The position numbers and the translations under genes were made by a program. Shown here in pieces: positions 29,536 to 39,634 of a stretch of DNA of 64,000 bases (its first letter is position 1; each line of letters starts with the position of its first letter). The notes beneath the pieces were generated by a model. The model was not told the DNA's origin and searched no databases. It worked only from the letters and a program-made list of their open reading frames with translations. The stretch is from contig NZ_VTDO01000008.1 of NCBI RefSeq assembly GCF_015627125.1, forward strand, positions 1 to 64,000, read 5' to 3'. Source of the stretch: Acinetobacter rathckeae (GTDB lineage Bacteria; Pseudomonadota; Gammaproteobacteria; Pseudomonadales; Moraxellaceae).

Positions 29536-30110
29536 ATTTACTCAGTAATCACAACAACAATACATAATTTTGAATAATATTGGAACATCAAAACATGAAG
29601 CTTCCACCTTTTCTTATTTGACACCATAAAGCACGTAGTTAAAAAAATATAAAACAACAGCTTATGCAGGAAATTGGTTAAAAGACCACTTTATTTTAAA
29701 CCGTATATTGAGTCTTTTCGAACCAAACACTATCTACATGAATATCAAAAACCTTAAAATTTCTATAAAAAATTAAACAAGTGTTTAAAAAAAGAGCTTT
29801 TTATGTAAAGATATGTACATCTATATATTTATGTCAGTAATGCATGAAGTAGATACTCTCGAAAGCAGGAAAGCTTTGAGAGTAAGTAATAAGCTCACGG
29901 ATTAGAGCCACTCATTTTATAGATATAAAACTCGATGCAAAAAGGGTGCAATTCGATCGCTGTGTATGCGTATCATCACCGCCTAAAACTCATCCCTGTA
30001 TCTGGTCTAGTATTAAAATAAAGTAAGCCCCTAATCCGATCTTATTACCATTATTGCCTGAAATATATGATTCAAAATTGGACTTTGAAAATATTTATGA
30101 AGGAATCGGT
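29536..30110. other. Long non-coding region upstream of gcd
   Basis: About 570 bp, AT-rich, with no credible gene on either strand. One stem (ACTCTC-GAAAGC with GCTTTGAGAGT, about 29854-29883, one bulged base) could form in an RNA leader. I see no tRNA 3'-end duplication that would mark an integration site and no insertion sequence ends. It may hold a long regulatory region for gcd. Confidence 0.55.
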
Positions 30111-32477
30111 ATGGATACGATCTTATCTCGTATAGTCAGCGTACTACTTATACTCTTTGGCATCGGTTTAGCCTTAGGCGGTGCTTATTTAATCAGTTTG
30201 GGCGGTTCATTTTTCTACCTGATTGCAGGTACTGCAATGGTTGCCATTGGTTTTGGCTTATTCAAAAAGCAAGCCTATGCATTTTGGCTATCTATTGGTT
30301 TGCTTATTGCAGCAACACTGTGGGCATTTTGGGAAGTTGGCACTGACTTTTGGCAACTTGTGCCACGCATTATCACATTCCTTGTCATTACATTGGTTGT
30401 GACGCTCTTTGCACCAAAACTTCTCAATAAATCGAATGAACCTGTCATCAATCAAAAGATTTCTTTTGGTCTTATTGGATTATGTACCATTGTTTTCTTT
30501 GGCTTTATTGCGGGTATGTTTAAACCACATCCAACTGTAGAGGCACAAGGTACAGCATCACCAACAATCAACCCTACCGCAGGTGACAGCCAAGGTGATG
30601 ATTGGAGTGCATGGGGACGCAATAACTCTGGCGACCGCTTCGCACAGTTTACTCAAATTAATAAAGACAACGTTAAAGACTTAAAGGTTGCATGGACATA
30701 TCGTACAGGCGACTTAGCTGTTAATGGTGCTGAATATCAGGTTACCCCGCTTAAAGTCGATAACTCAATGTACTTATGTACCCCTCACAATGAAGTCATT
30801 TCTTTAGACCCAGTAAGTGGTAAAGAAAACTGGCGTTTTGACCCTAAGCTTCGTGAAACGTCTGGTAATGCACATTGGAAGCGTTGCCGAGGCGTGTCTT
30901 ATGCAGACTTGAGTCAACTCTCTGGTCAAGACTACGTAGCCAAAGACCAAGCATGTGCGACACGGATTGTCAGCACCACCAATGACGGTCGATTGTTTAC
31001 CCTAGATGCCAAAACAGGTAAACAATGTGATGGCTTTGGTAAAGATGGCTTTGTAAATTTACTTGATGGTTTGGGTGCATCTGCTGAAGGTTCATACTAC
31101 TTAACCTCTGCACCTTTAGTGGCAAATGGCGTGGTTTTAGTAGGTGGTAAACTCAATGACAACTTAACTGTCGGCGAAGCATCGGGGGTTGTACGTGGCT
31201 ATGATGTACGTACAGGTCAATTGCTTTGGGCATGGGATCCTTCACGAGGTAAAAATGACAGCACACCACTACCTCCAGGTGAAACATATAAAATTGAAAC
31301 ACCCAATTTCTGGGGTACAGCAGCATACGACCCTGTACTTGGTTTAGCGTATTTCCCTACAGGGAACCAAACACCAGATTTCTGGACAGGTAACCGTCAT
31401 CCGTATTCAAATGAATACAATGACTCTGTTGTTGCTGTAGACATGAAAACAGGTAAAGAGCGTTGGCATTTCCGTACTGCCAATATTGATGCATTCGACT
31501 ACGATGTGTCGTCACAACCTATTTTGTATGATATTCCACAAAAAGATGGTTCAAAAATTCCTGCACTGGTTCAGTTAACCAAGCGTGGTCAAATTTTTGT
31601 TCTTGATCGCCGTGATGGTAAGCCTGTATTCCCTGTAGAACAACGTGCTGTGCCAACAGATGTGATGCCAGGTATGCAAGTCGCTCCAACTCAACCCTAT
31701 TCAGCAATTTCTGTAGGTACTGACCCACTGAAAGAGCAAGATATGTGGGGTGCAACCATTTTTGATCAATTAATGTGCCGTATTCAATTTAAAGAGATGC
31801 GTTGGGAAGGTGAATTCACACCGCTTTCTGATAAAAAACGTACTTTAATTTATCCGGGCTACTATGGTGGATTTAACTGGGGTGGCGGTGCATTAGATGC
31901 ATCTACAGGTACGCTCATTGTCAATGATATTCGTATGGCACAATGGGGGAAATTCATTAAACGTGAAGATGCTAAACGTATGGGCTTAAAGCCAAGTACT
32001 GAGGGTGAATACTCTGAGCAATTGGGTACGCCTTGGGGTGTAGAGCGTTCAATGTTTGTCTCTCCACTAGGTGTCCCATGCTTTAAACCACCTTTTGGTA
32101 CCATGACTGCAATTGACTTGACCACTGGTCAAACTAAGTGGCAAGTACCTATGGGTACCATTGAAGATGCACCCGTTAAAGGCATTCGCCCAGGTGTGCA
32201 TATGCCAATTGGCATGCCTACAATGGGTGGGCCATTAGTAACTAAAGGTGGCTTAACATTCTTCCATGGTTCTTTAGATAACTACTTGCGTGCTTTAGAT
32301 AGCAATACAGGTGAAGAAATTTGGCGTAGTCGCCTACCTGTGGGTGGTCAAGGTGCGCCTATGAGCTATGTTGGTAAAGATGGTAAACAGTATATTGTTG
32401 TTGTTGCTGGTGGTGCGACACGTACTGGTAGTAATGAAAATCGTGGTGACTATGTGATTGCATATACACTGCCTTAA
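30111..32477 (+). CDS. gcd: Membrane-bound PQQ-dependent glucose dehydrogenase
   Basis: Oxidises glucose to gluconolactone in the periplasm and passes electrons to ubiquinone. 788 residues from ATG 30111, which has AAGGA seven bases upstream; an in-frame TTG at 30054 adds an unlikely 19 residues. Five membrane helices span about residues 1-130. The rest is the eight-bladed quinoprotein domain, beginning WSAWGRNNSGDRFAQFTQIN, with repeated tryptophan-docking motifs such as GKENWRFDP, GKERWHF, GQTKWQVP and GEEIWRSRLP. Acinetobacter often depends on this enzyme for glucose use. PQQ synthesis genes are not in the window. Confidence 0.96.
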   Translation: MDTILSRIVSVLLILFGIGLALGGAYLISLGGSFFYLIAGTAMVAIGFGLFKKQAYAFWLSIGLLIAATLWAFWEVGTDFWQLVPRIITFLVITLVVTLFAPKLLNKSNEPVINQKISFGLIGLCTIVFFGFIAGMFKPHPTVEAQGTASPTINPTAGDSQGDDWSAWGRNNSGDRFAQFTQINKDNVKDLKVAWTYRTGDLAVNGAEYQVTPLKVDNSMYLCTPHNEVISLDPVSGKENWRFDPKLRETSGNAHWKRCRGVSYADLSQLSGQDYVAKDQACATRIVSTTNDGRLFTLDAKTGKQCDGFGKDGFVNLLDGLGASAEGSYYLTSAPLVANGVVLVGGKLNDNLTVGEASGVVRGYDVRTGQLLWAWDPSRGKNDSTPLPPGETYKIETPNFWGTAAYDPVLGLAYFPTGNQTPDFWTGNRHPYSNEYNDSVVAVDMKTGKERWHFRTANIDAFDYDVSSQPILYDIPQKDGSKIPALVQLTKRGQIFVLDRRDGKPVFPVEQRAVPTDVMPGMQVAPTQPYSAISVGTDPLKEQDMWGATIFDQLMCRIQFKEMRWEGEFTPLSDKKRTLIYPGYYGGFNWGGGALDASTGTLIVNDIRMAQWGKFIKREDAKRMGLKPSTEGEYSEQLGTPWGVERSMFVSPLGVPCFKPPFGTMTAIDLTTGQTKWQVPMGTIEDAPVKGIRPGVHMPIGMPTMGGPLVTKGGLTFFHGSLDNYLRALDSNTGEEIWRSRLPVGGQGAPMSYVGKDGKQYIVVVAGGATRTGSNENRGDYVIAYTLP

Positions 32478-32508
32478 CATATCCCCCGTTTAAGTAAATA
32501 AATCAGTT

Positions 32509-32540
32509 GAGTGTCTTACAAGTAAGGCACTCAATTTTTT
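32509..32540 (+). terminator. Terminator of gcd
   Basis: GAGTGTCTTAC (32509-32519) pairs with GTAAGGCACTC (32522-32532), with one T-G pair, and is followed by AATTTTTT. It lies about 30 bp past the gcd stop codon. Confidence 0.8.
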
Positions 32541-32698
32541 ATCTTATAACTATTGATTTATTTCTTATCAAATACTGCATCTATTCTATATACTCAGCAT
32601 TTGACTCAAACCAATATTAGTCTTCGCTTAATAATAAAAAATTTGGTAATTGTTAAAATCCATACCAAACCAGATAGCGATTAGATATAAAAATTACC

Positions 32699-32716
32699 CT
32701 GCAATCAAACTGTCAT
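32699..32716 (+). promoter_or_regulatory. Candidate Pho box upstream of the phosphate transporter
   Basis: CTGCAAT-CAAA-CTGTCAT: two 7-mers spaced 11 bp apart, the second a perfect PhoB repeat and the first 5/7. It lies 49-66 bp before the transporter start. Together with the element before phoA it suggests PhoB control of both genes. Confidence 0.55.
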
Positions 32717-32764
32717 AATCAAATTTCAAACTACTATTACCAATAAATAAAATGAGTATGTTGT

Positions 32765-34396
32765 ATGCAAGACTCACCCCCCATGCCACGTCATGATGTA
32801 GCCTCACCCTCACCACAAAATGCAAATATAAATATGCCCTCTCCCAAATGGTTTAAGTACTCCTTTATTACCATTATTGTGGTGTCTTGTATTTATATTG
32901 GATTGCAACTCATTGGAGATCTAGCAGCCGTACCTGCATTGAGTTCATTTTCATTTTTTATGCTAGGAATTGCGCTCATCATTGCTTTAGGTTTTGAGTT
33001 TGTAAACGGATTTCATGACACAGCTAACGCTGTAGCCACAGTCATCTATACCAATGCCATGCCTGCACCTGTTGCCGTGATGTGGTCTGGTTTTTTTAAC
33101 TTTCTAGGTGTACTGAGTGCAAGTGGTGCGGTGGCTTACGGTATTATTGCGCTACTGCCTGTTGAACTTATTCTACATGTGAGCAGTGCATCAGGTTTTG
33201 CCATGGTATTTGCATTACTGATTGCCGCCATCATTTGGAACTTAAGCACATGGCTACTTGGTTTACCAGCTTCTAGCTCTCATACCATGATTGGTTCAAT
33301 TTTAGGTGTTGGCCTCATGAATCAAATACTTCATGCGGGTTTCAGTAGTGGTTTAAGCGGTATAGATGTCGCCCAAGTCATGAAAGTTGTGAAAGCCTTG
33401 CTTATTTCCCCTTTAGTTGGTTTTGGTCTCGCTGCTATTGCTTTTTTATTGTTAAAAATGAGTTTAAAAAATAAAAAGACTGAGCTATTTGATGCACCTG
33501 AGGGCACAAAACCACCATCCTTTATTACTCGAGTACTGCTCATTTGTACCTGTACAGGGGTCAGTTTTGCCCATGGTTCAAACGATGGTCAAAAAGGCAT
33601 GGGCTTAATTATGCTCATTTTAATTGGTATTGTACCACTGGCGTATTCTCTAAATAAAACAATGGATAGTAATGAAGTCCAAGCCTTTGCGGCATTGTCT
33701 GAAAAGTCTGCACATATTTTGGCAGTTAACCCATCACAAATGGATACCACAACAGCACGACAAACACTCACTCAATACATTCAAGACAAACAAGCAACAC
33801 CCGAAACAACCCTTGCTGTTGCAGCATTATCAAATAACTTAGGTAAGTTGGTGGCTGATTATAAGACCATGGCCAATATTCCTGAAAATGCCACCATTAA
33901 CTTACGCAACGATATGTACCTCAGCAGTACGGCCTTAAAAACATTGCAAAAAAACAATCAAATGCCTACACAGCTGACCAATACCGAGAAAGCAACCATT
34001 GCCGAGTATCAAAAAGATTTAGATCAAGCCACACAGTACATTCCAACTTGGGTCAAAGTTGCTGTTGCACTCGCATTGGGTCTAGGCACGATGGTTGGTT
34101 GGAAACGGATTGTCGTCACTGTAGGTGAACGTATAGGAAAAACCCACCTGACTTACAGCCAAGGGATGTCCGCTGAATTTGTTGCCATGGGGACCATTAT
34201 TGCTGCAGATAAGTTTGGTCTACCTGTAAGTACAACACACGTTTTAAACAGTGCTGTAGCAGGTACAATGACGGCTAATAAATCGGGGCTTCAGTGGTCG
34301 ACCATCAAAAGTATTATTTTAGCTTGGGTACTCACGCTACCGTGTGCAATGCTTCTTTCAGCCACACTCTATTGGTTATTTTCTAAATTAATTTAA
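32765..34396 (+). CDS. Inorganic phosphate transporter, PiT family
   Basis: 543 residues. Membrane symporter for phosphate (usually as a metal-phosphate complex). The duplicated PiT signature is present: GFEFVNGFHDTANAVATVIYT in the first half and CTGVSFAHGSNDGQKGMG in the middle, then STTHVLNSAVAGTM near the end. A large polar loop (about residues 305-420) separates the two membrane halves. About ten hydrophobic segments. The N-terminal 25 residues are Pro/Ser-rich and probably cytoplasmic. Confidence 0.94.
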   Translation: MQDSPPMPRHDVASPSPQNANINMPSPKWFKYSFITIIVVSCIYIGLQLIGDLAAVPALSSFSFFMLGIALIIALGFEFVNGFHDTANAVATVIYTNAMPAPVAVMWSGFFNFLGVLSASGAVAYGIIALLPVELILHVSSASGFAMVFALLIAAIIWNLSTWLLGLPASSSHTMIGSILGVGLMNQILHAGFSSGLSGIDVAQVMKVVKALLISPLVGFGLAAIAFLLLKMSLKNKKTELFDAPEGTKPPSFITRVLLICTCTGVSFAHGSNDGQKGMGLIMLILIGIVPLAYSLNKTMDSNEVQAFAALSEKSAHILAVNPSQMDTTTARQTLTQYIQDKQATPETTLAVAALSNNLGKLVADYKTMANIPENATINLRNDMYLSSTALKTLQKNNQMPTQLTNTEKATIAEYQKDLDQATQYIPTWVKVAVALALGLGTMVGWKRIVVTVGERIGKTHLTYSQGMSAEFVAMGTIIAADKFGLPVSTTHVLNSAVAGTMTANKSGLQWSTIKSIILAWVLTLPCAMLLSATLYWLFSKLI

Positions 34397-34431
34397 CCCT
34401 TACAGCACAGGGTCATTTACTCAATACACCC

Positions 34432-34462
34432 AATTGCATTTCTGTAACGTAGAGATGCAATT
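34432..34462. terminator. Hairpin between convergent genes
   Basis: AATTGCATTTCT (34432-34443) and AGAGATGCAATT (34451-34462) pair in 11 of 12 positions around a 7-nt loop. It lies between the convergent phosphate transporter and Bcr/CflA genes. There is no clear T-run, so it may be a weak terminator or an mRNA 3' stabiliser. Confidence 0.45.
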
Positions 34463-34519
34463 GCTTTAAAAGCATTTACAACTATAAAATATGATTCGTT
34501 AAATAAATACATTAAATAT

Positions 34520-35710
34520 TTAACCAATCTCACGATGAGGAAACCATGAAACCACCGCACTCATTGTGGCAAATATAGCCATAATGATAATCATCGCTTC
34601 GGGAGAGCTGGTTTTTCCAAAGGTAAGTAATAATGAAGAAATAATACCGCTACCATACTGCATTGAACCAATTAGTGCAGAAGCTGACCCAGCCACTTGA
34701 GGCACAGTATCTAAGGCCGCCGCAATAGATGTTGCAGCAATGACCCCATTCATTGAAAAAAATATAAATAAGAAAACAATTAAATGCGTCAGATTCAAAT
34801 GCTGTGCGTAAAACAAATAAACCAATGTCAGCATGGCACACATAGACACTGTAGTTGCCCACTTAAGAAGCTTATGCAGTGCAATACGACGTACCAACCT
34901 TTTATTAATTAAACTAAAAATCATGACTCCCATAATATTCAGTCCAAACAGCCAGCCATAATGTTGTGAATCAATATGATAATAAGAAATATAAACCAAT
35001 GGCGAACCGACAATAAAAGTATATGCAGCCACATAAAATGCAGTTAATGCTAAAACGTAACGCATAAACTGCCAATTTTTTAACAACAAACCATAGTTTA
35101 AAAATGCACGTTTAATTGGTTGGTCTTGTTGTTGTATTTTTGGGGCATGCGTTTCAGGCAGCCGAAAAATACAGATAAACATGATCAGCCCAATCACAGC
35201 CAGCAACCAAAAAATTGCATGCCAAGAACTCATTTTAAGTATTTGTCCACCGATTAAGGGGCCTAAAATGGGGGCAATCGCCATAATTAACATAAGCGTT
35301 GAAAGCATTTGTGCTGCTTGCACTCGCTCATATAAATCTCTTACCATCGCTCTAGCAAGCATTGGTGCAGTACATGCACCTAAAGCTTGAAAAACACGCC
35401 AAAATATAATTTGCTCAATGGTTTGAGAAAGAGCGCACCCTGCCGAGCCAATCATAAATAGAACCATACCAATAAAGAGTGGTTTTTTTCGCCCAATACG
35501 GTCACTCATTGGTCCCCAAATCAGCTGTGCTATTGAAAAACCAATCAGAAAACTGGTGATTGTGAGCTCAACATGACCTTTTAAATCGGCCTGCATTGCA
35601 GGCATAGCAGGCAAATAAATGTCTATAGAAAGTGATGTAAATGCCATTAATGCACTTAAGATAACTAATAACGCGATTTTTGACGGCGTTTTTTCATCGG
35701 TTTGATTCAT
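34520..35710 (-). CDS. Bcr/CflA-family multidrug efflux MFS transporter
   Basis: 396 residues with twelve membrane helices. The first loop carries the MFS motif GPMSDRIGRKKPLFIG, and the family-typical opening TSLSIDIYLPAMPAMQADL is present. Probably exports drugs such as bicyclomycin or chloramphenicol-like compounds. The substrate cannot be told from sequence. It stands alone on the minus strand without an adjacent regulator gene. Confidence 0.92.
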   Translation of the reverse strand: MNQTDEKTPSKIALLVILSALMAFTSLSIDIYLPAMPAMQADLKGHVELTITSFLIGFSIAQLIWGPMSDRIGRKKPLFIGMVLFMIGSAGCALSQTIEQIIFWRVFQALGACTAPMLARAMVRDLYERVQAAQMLSTLMLIMAIAPILGPLIGGQILKMSSWHAIFWLLAVIGLIMFICIFRLPETHAPKIQQQDQPIKRAFLNYGLLLKNWQFMRYVLALTAFYVAAYTFIVGSPLVYISYYHIDSQHYGWLFGLNIMGVMIFSLINKRLVRRIALHKLLKWATTVSMCAMLTLVYLFYAQHLNLTHLIVFLFIFFSMNGVIAATSIAAALDTVPQVAGSASALIGSMQYGSGIISSLLLTFGKTSSPEAMIIIMAIFATMSAVVSWFPHREIG

Positions 35711-36015
35711 ATTGAATATCTTTAATCAGATTTATACTTTATACATTAGCTACTTATGATATTAATGGCTTTTGCTTGTTAGTCACTTATCAACGTTACA
35801 ATAAATCATTAAACACAACGTACTGCTATGGTGAGGTCATTTATTTTCGCATATAGTGAATCACTCTCAATACTTCATTTGTGTCGTCTAAATGTTGTAT
35901 TGGTAGGTCATTTTAGATGGCTTCACAATCTACACTGATTAAACACGATAACTCTGTGTAAAATAAATCACCCACTCTACTAAAATGACTCAAACAAATG
36001 TGTATTCACTCAGTT
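35711..36015. other. Intergenic region, nothing clear seen
   Basis: About 305 bp between the efflux gene and ybaK, AT-rich. It should hold the efflux gene promoter on the minus strand. No operator, repeat or small gene is evident. Confidence 0.5.
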
Positions 36016-36495
36016 TTATATGTTTTTCTCATCAATAATATCTATAAAACTTGCCCCAAGTAATACCGATAAATCACTGGGGCTTAAACCAAGATCGAGC
36101 CCTCTTCGGCCACCACTGACATACATTTTTTGTAAACGCTGTGCAGTCAAATCAATCACCGTTTTTAAACGTTTTTTTTGTCCGAGTGGGCTAATGCCCC
36201 CCACGACAAAACCCGTTAAACGCTCAGCCACTTTAGCATCAGCAAGAGCAAGTTTTTTACAGCCAAATACTGCAGCAACTTTTTTTAAATTCAATTGATG
36301 ACTTACAGGTAAAATAGCCACATAATAGTTTTTGCCATCGCTTACGAGTAGGGTTTTAAACACTTCGTGTGCAGGTAATGCAAGTTTTTCTACAGCTTCT
36401 AAACCATAGCTATTGGTCGAATTTGCATCGTGACTATACTCATGTAACGTATAGACAATATTTTTTTGTTTTAGCAACTTACATGCAGGTGTCAT
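36016..36495 (-). CDS. ybaK: Cys-tRNA(Pro)/Cys-tRNA(Cys) deacylase, YbaK family
   Basis: 159 residues. Hydrolyses mischarged Cys-tRNA(Pro). Typical stretches are ALPAHEVFKTLLVSDG (with the key Lys), YYVAILPVSHQLNLKKVAAVFG, GFVVGGISPLGQKKRLKTVID and YVSGGRRGLDLGLSPSDL. GAGA lies six bases before the ATG. Monocistronic. Confidence 0.93.
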   Translation of the reverse strand: MTPACKLLKQKNIVYTLHEYSHDANSTNSYGLEAVEKLALPAHEVFKTLLVSDGKNYYVAILPVSHQLNLKKVAAVFGCKKLALADAKVAERLTGFVVGGISPLGQKKRLKTVIDLTAQRLQKMYVSGGRRGLDLGLSPSDLSVLLGASFIDIIDEKNI

Positions 36496-36605
36496 GATTT
36501 CTCTTTATTTTTTTAGCACAATAAAAGGACTTATTGTATGATGAATCTAATAATCTATAAAGTATTAAAACGATATACTTATGATTTTAATCAGGTTTTC
36601 AAAAA

Positions 36606-36640
36606 TGAAACAATTCTCAACCTATTGAAAGTAAATTCAA
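36606..36640 (+). promoter_or_regulatory. Candidate Cra/FruR operators upstream of fruB
   Basis: TGAAACAATTCT (36606-36617) matches the Cra site TGAAACGATTCA in 10 of 12 positions. Next to it is a palindrome, TTGAA-AGTAAA-TTCAA (36625-36640). Both lie 145-180 bp before the fruB start. No fruR gene is in the window. Confidence 0.4.
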
Positions 36641-36785
36641 GTAAACTTTCTAAGATAAATTTAACGCCATGTCTTGTCCTCAAAAGAACTGCTTTTACAG
36701 ACAAAGCATAGTAGAATTTGCCTTTTAATTTTTCCCGGAAAGGCAGCGCCTTAACTCGATTTATGATGTTTTTCAAGGATTTTTT

Positions 36786-39632
36786 ATGTTAGCGCTAGAT
36801 ATACAACATGTTAGAATGAATCAACATGCTGTTGATAAAGCTCAGGCGTTACAGTGTCTCGTCAACATTTTAGTTGAAGATCAACTGGTTACCCCTGAAT
36901 ACCTAGATGGTTTAAAAGCACGGGAACAACAAAGTGCAACTTACCTAGGTCAAGGCATCGCAATTCCACATGGTACGCCCCAGTCGAGACAATATATTTT
37001 AAAAACTGGTGTCCGCTTAGCCCACTTCCCTGAAGGGGTTGTATGGGATGGAGAAAACAAAATATACCTTGCAGTGGTGATTGCTGCAAAATCTGACGAA
37101 CATTTACAAGTACTACAAATACTCACAAAAGCACTCATTAATGATGTATCTGATCGTGTAAAAAATGCCACATCAGCAGAACAAATTATTGAACTACTAC
37201 AAGCACAACCACTGTCTTTAGCACTTCACGAAAACCTTATTGAAACCCAAGTCCCTGCCACAGATATAGATGACTTATTTTGGCATGCAGCACAACGCTT
37301 AAAACAACAAAAAGCTGTTGAAGCAGGTTTTATTACCGCACTTGATACCAAACAAATGATTCACTTAGGTGAAGGCACTTGGTCAATCACAGCCAATCAG
37401 CATGTACTGAGCCCTGCTGTAAGTATTGTAAAGCCTGAAACTGCACTTGAGTACCAAGGTGAAGTCCTGAATACCTTACTTTGTGTTGCAAGTAATGACC
37501 AATTAGACATGCCTCAGTTTAACCGTTTAATGGACATTTTATTTGATCCGGAACAACTTGAAAAACTGACCCATGAAAATGACAGTCATGAAATTGCACA
37601 CATCATTGGTGCAGACATTATTCCAGATTGGCCATCATTACAGGTAACGTTAGCCAATTCTCATGGTTTGCATGCACGACCTGCAACTCAACTGGTCAAT
37701 GTCACAAAAAAATTTACAGGCGACATTCAAGTGTCTGTAGATGATGGTCAATTTATTTCAGCAAAGAGCTTAACCAAACTGTTATCTCTCGGCTGTAAGC
37801 GTGGTCAAGTTCTTACCTTTATTGCTGAACCAAATACAGATGCTATTGAAGGCTTAAATGAAGTCATTCAAGCGGTTAAAAATGGCTTGGGTGAAGACGT
37901 TGAGCCGATTGAAGAAAATAGTGCTCAAGCAGTAGAAAAAGTTGAAGTACTACGCTTTGATGAAAGTACCGAAGACCAAACGTCAGGTATTCCTGCATCG
38001 AGTGGTCTAGCATTTGGCCCTGCACACGTGATTAAACCACGCCAGTTTAACTACGAACGCCAAAGTAAAAACCTCAAAGCAGAAACTGAAAAGCTTGAAC
38101 AAGCGATTGAAAAAGTACAAAGCAACATTAAAGACTTTATTGCTGAGTCAAAAATTGAAGCCATCAAGCAAATTTTTACTGCCCATTTGGCCATGCTTGA
38201 TGACCCAGACCTGATTCAAGGCGTACACCAAAAGCTCAAACAAAACCTATCTGCACCTGCAGCATGGCATGAGCACATTGAAGCTGCCGCAACAGCACAA
38301 GCTGCGCTTAAAGACCATCTACTTGCAGAACGTGCCACAGATTTACGTGACATTGGTGAACGTGTCATGGCGGTACTATGTAATGTGCCAGATGTCGTTG
38401 AACCCAAAGAGCCGTACATTTTAATTATGCATGACGTTGGGCCAAGCGATGTCGCACGTTTAGATAAAGATCGTGTTGCAGGTATTTTAACAGCGGTCGG
38501 TGGTGCAAGTGCCCACAGTGCTATTGTTGCTCGTGCGCTTGGTATTCCTGCCATTGTGGGTGCAGGTGCAGGGGTACTCAACATTGAAAGTAACGCCACT
38601 GTACTGATTAATGGTGACAACGGCGACTTTGTGATTAGTCCTGAAGCATCACTGATTGAACATGCAATTTCTGAACGTGAACGCCAACGTCAAATTCGTA
38701 TTGAAGCAGAAAAACACAGCCAAGAACCTGCTGTGACCTTAGACGGTCATCAAATTGAAATTGCTGCCAATATTGGTAAAGTCAACGCAGGTCAAAAAGC
38801 AGTGAAAGATGGTGCAGAAGCCATTGGTCTACTGCGTACAGAGCTGGTCTTTATGGCACACAACAGTGCACCTGATGAAGCAACGCAAGAAGCTGAATAC
38901 CGCGTTATTTTAGATGACTTGGCAGGTCGCCCGTTGGTAGTCCGCACACTCGATGTTGGTGGCGACAAACCGTTACCGTACGTACCTATTCCTGAAGAAG
39001 AAAACCCATTCTTAGGTGTACGTGGTATTCGTTTAACATTGCGTAAACCAGACTTACTACGTAAACAGTTGATTGCTTTACTCAAAGCTTCAGACAACCG
39101 TCCACTACGTATCATGTTCCCAATGATTGGGCGCGTAGAAGAATGGCGAGAAGCAAAAGTTATTTTAGATGAACTGCGTGCTGAATACCCATGTGACAAT
39201 CTTGAAGTGGGTATTATGATTGAAGTGCCATCAGCGGCATTACTATCGCCAATTTTGGCACAAGAAGTTGACTTCTTTAGTATTGGTACAAATGACTTAA
39301 CCCAATACACCATGGCCATTGACCGTGGTCACCCAGTATTATCTGCTGAAGCAGATGGCTTACACCCAAGCGTACTTTCACTGATTGATCAAACGGTACG
39401 TGCTGCACATAAACATGGCAAATGGGTCGGTATTTGTGGTGAATTGGCTGCAGATCCAAAAGCAGTTCCAGTACTCATGGGTCTTGGCGTTGATGAACTG
39501 AGCATGTCAAGTACAAGTATTCCGCTGGTGAAAGCACAAATTCGTCAGTTAAATTTTGCTGCATGCCAACAGATTGCACAAAAAGCGTTGCTCTGTGACA
39601 GTGCAACAGCCGTACGAGAATTAGGTGAATAG
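36786..39632 (+). CDS. fruB: Fructose PTS multiphosphoryl transfer protein (EIIA-HPr-EI fusion)
   Basis: 948 residues that carry the whole soluble phosphate relay from PEP to the fructose EII. Order: EIIA-Fru (about 1-145, phospho-His62 in GIAIPHGTPQ), a linker/EIIA-like middle region (150-280), HPr (about 284-370, active His296 in SHGLHARPATQ), then EI (about 395-948, active His577 in GGASAHSAIVARALGIP). EI C-terminal motifs RTELVFMA, EVPSAALL, IGTNDLTQYTMAIDR and the conserved Cys in GICGELAAD are present. AAGGA precedes the ATG. First gene of fruBKA. Same architecture as the Pseudomonas fruB product. Confidence 0.97.
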   Translation: MLALDIQHVRMNQHAVDKAQALQCLVNILVEDQLVTPEYLDGLKAREQQSATYLGQGIAIPHGTPQSRQYILKTGVRLAHFPEGVVWDGENKIYLAVVIAAKSDEHLQVLQILTKALINDVSDRVKNATSAEQIIELLQAQPLSLALHENLIETQVPATDIDDLFWHAAQRLKQQKAVEAGFITALDTKQMIHLGEGTWSITANQHVLSPAVSIVKPETALEYQGEVLNTLLCVASNDQLDMPQFNRLMDILFDPEQLEKLTHENDSHEIAHIIGADIIPDWPSLQVTLANSHGLHARPATQLVNVTKKFTGDIQVSVDDGQFISAKSLTKLLSLGCKRGQVLTFIAEPNTDAIEGLNEVIQAVKNGLGEDVEPIEENSAQAVEKVEVLRFDESTEDQTSGIPASSGLAFGPAHVIKPRQFNYERQSKNLKAETEKLEQAIEKVQSNIKDFIAESKIEAIKQIFTAHLAMLDDPDLIQGVHQKLKQNLSAPAAWHEHIEAAATAQAALKDHLLAERATDLRDIGERVMAVLCNVPDVVEPKEPYILIMHDVGPSDVARLDKDRVAGILTAVGGASAHSAIVARALGIPAIVGAGAGVLNIESNATVLINGDNGDFVISPEASLIEHAISERERQRQIRIEAEKHSQEPAVTLDGHQIEIAANIGKVNAGQKAVKDGAEAIGLLRTELVFMAHNSAPDEATQEAEYRVILDDLAGRPLVVRTLDVGGDKPLPYVPIPEEENPFLGVRGIRLTLRKPDLLRKQLIALLKASDNRPLRIMFPMIGRVEEWREAKVILDELRAEYPCDNLEVGIMIEVPSAALLSPILAQEVDFFSIGTNDLTQYTMAIDRGHPVLSAEADGLHPSVLSLIDQTVRAAHKHGKWVGICGELAADPKAVPVLMGLGVDELSMSSTSIPLVKAQIRQLNFAACQQIAQKALLCDSATAVRELGE

Positions 39633-39634
39633 CT

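Noticed and set aside
29381..30110. tRNA-Ser as an attachment site of an integrated element
   Set aside because: I looked for a repeat of the tRNA 3' end in the following 600 bp and for an integrase gene and found neither.
36591..36776. 61-codon minus-strand reading frame upstream of fruB
   Set aside because: Overlaps the fru regulatory region, no ribosome site, no family features.
38792..39319. 175-codon minus-strand reading frame inside fruB
   Set aside because: Serine-rich shadow of the strongly coding fruB frame, no ribosome site or domain; same for the frame at 38216-38620.
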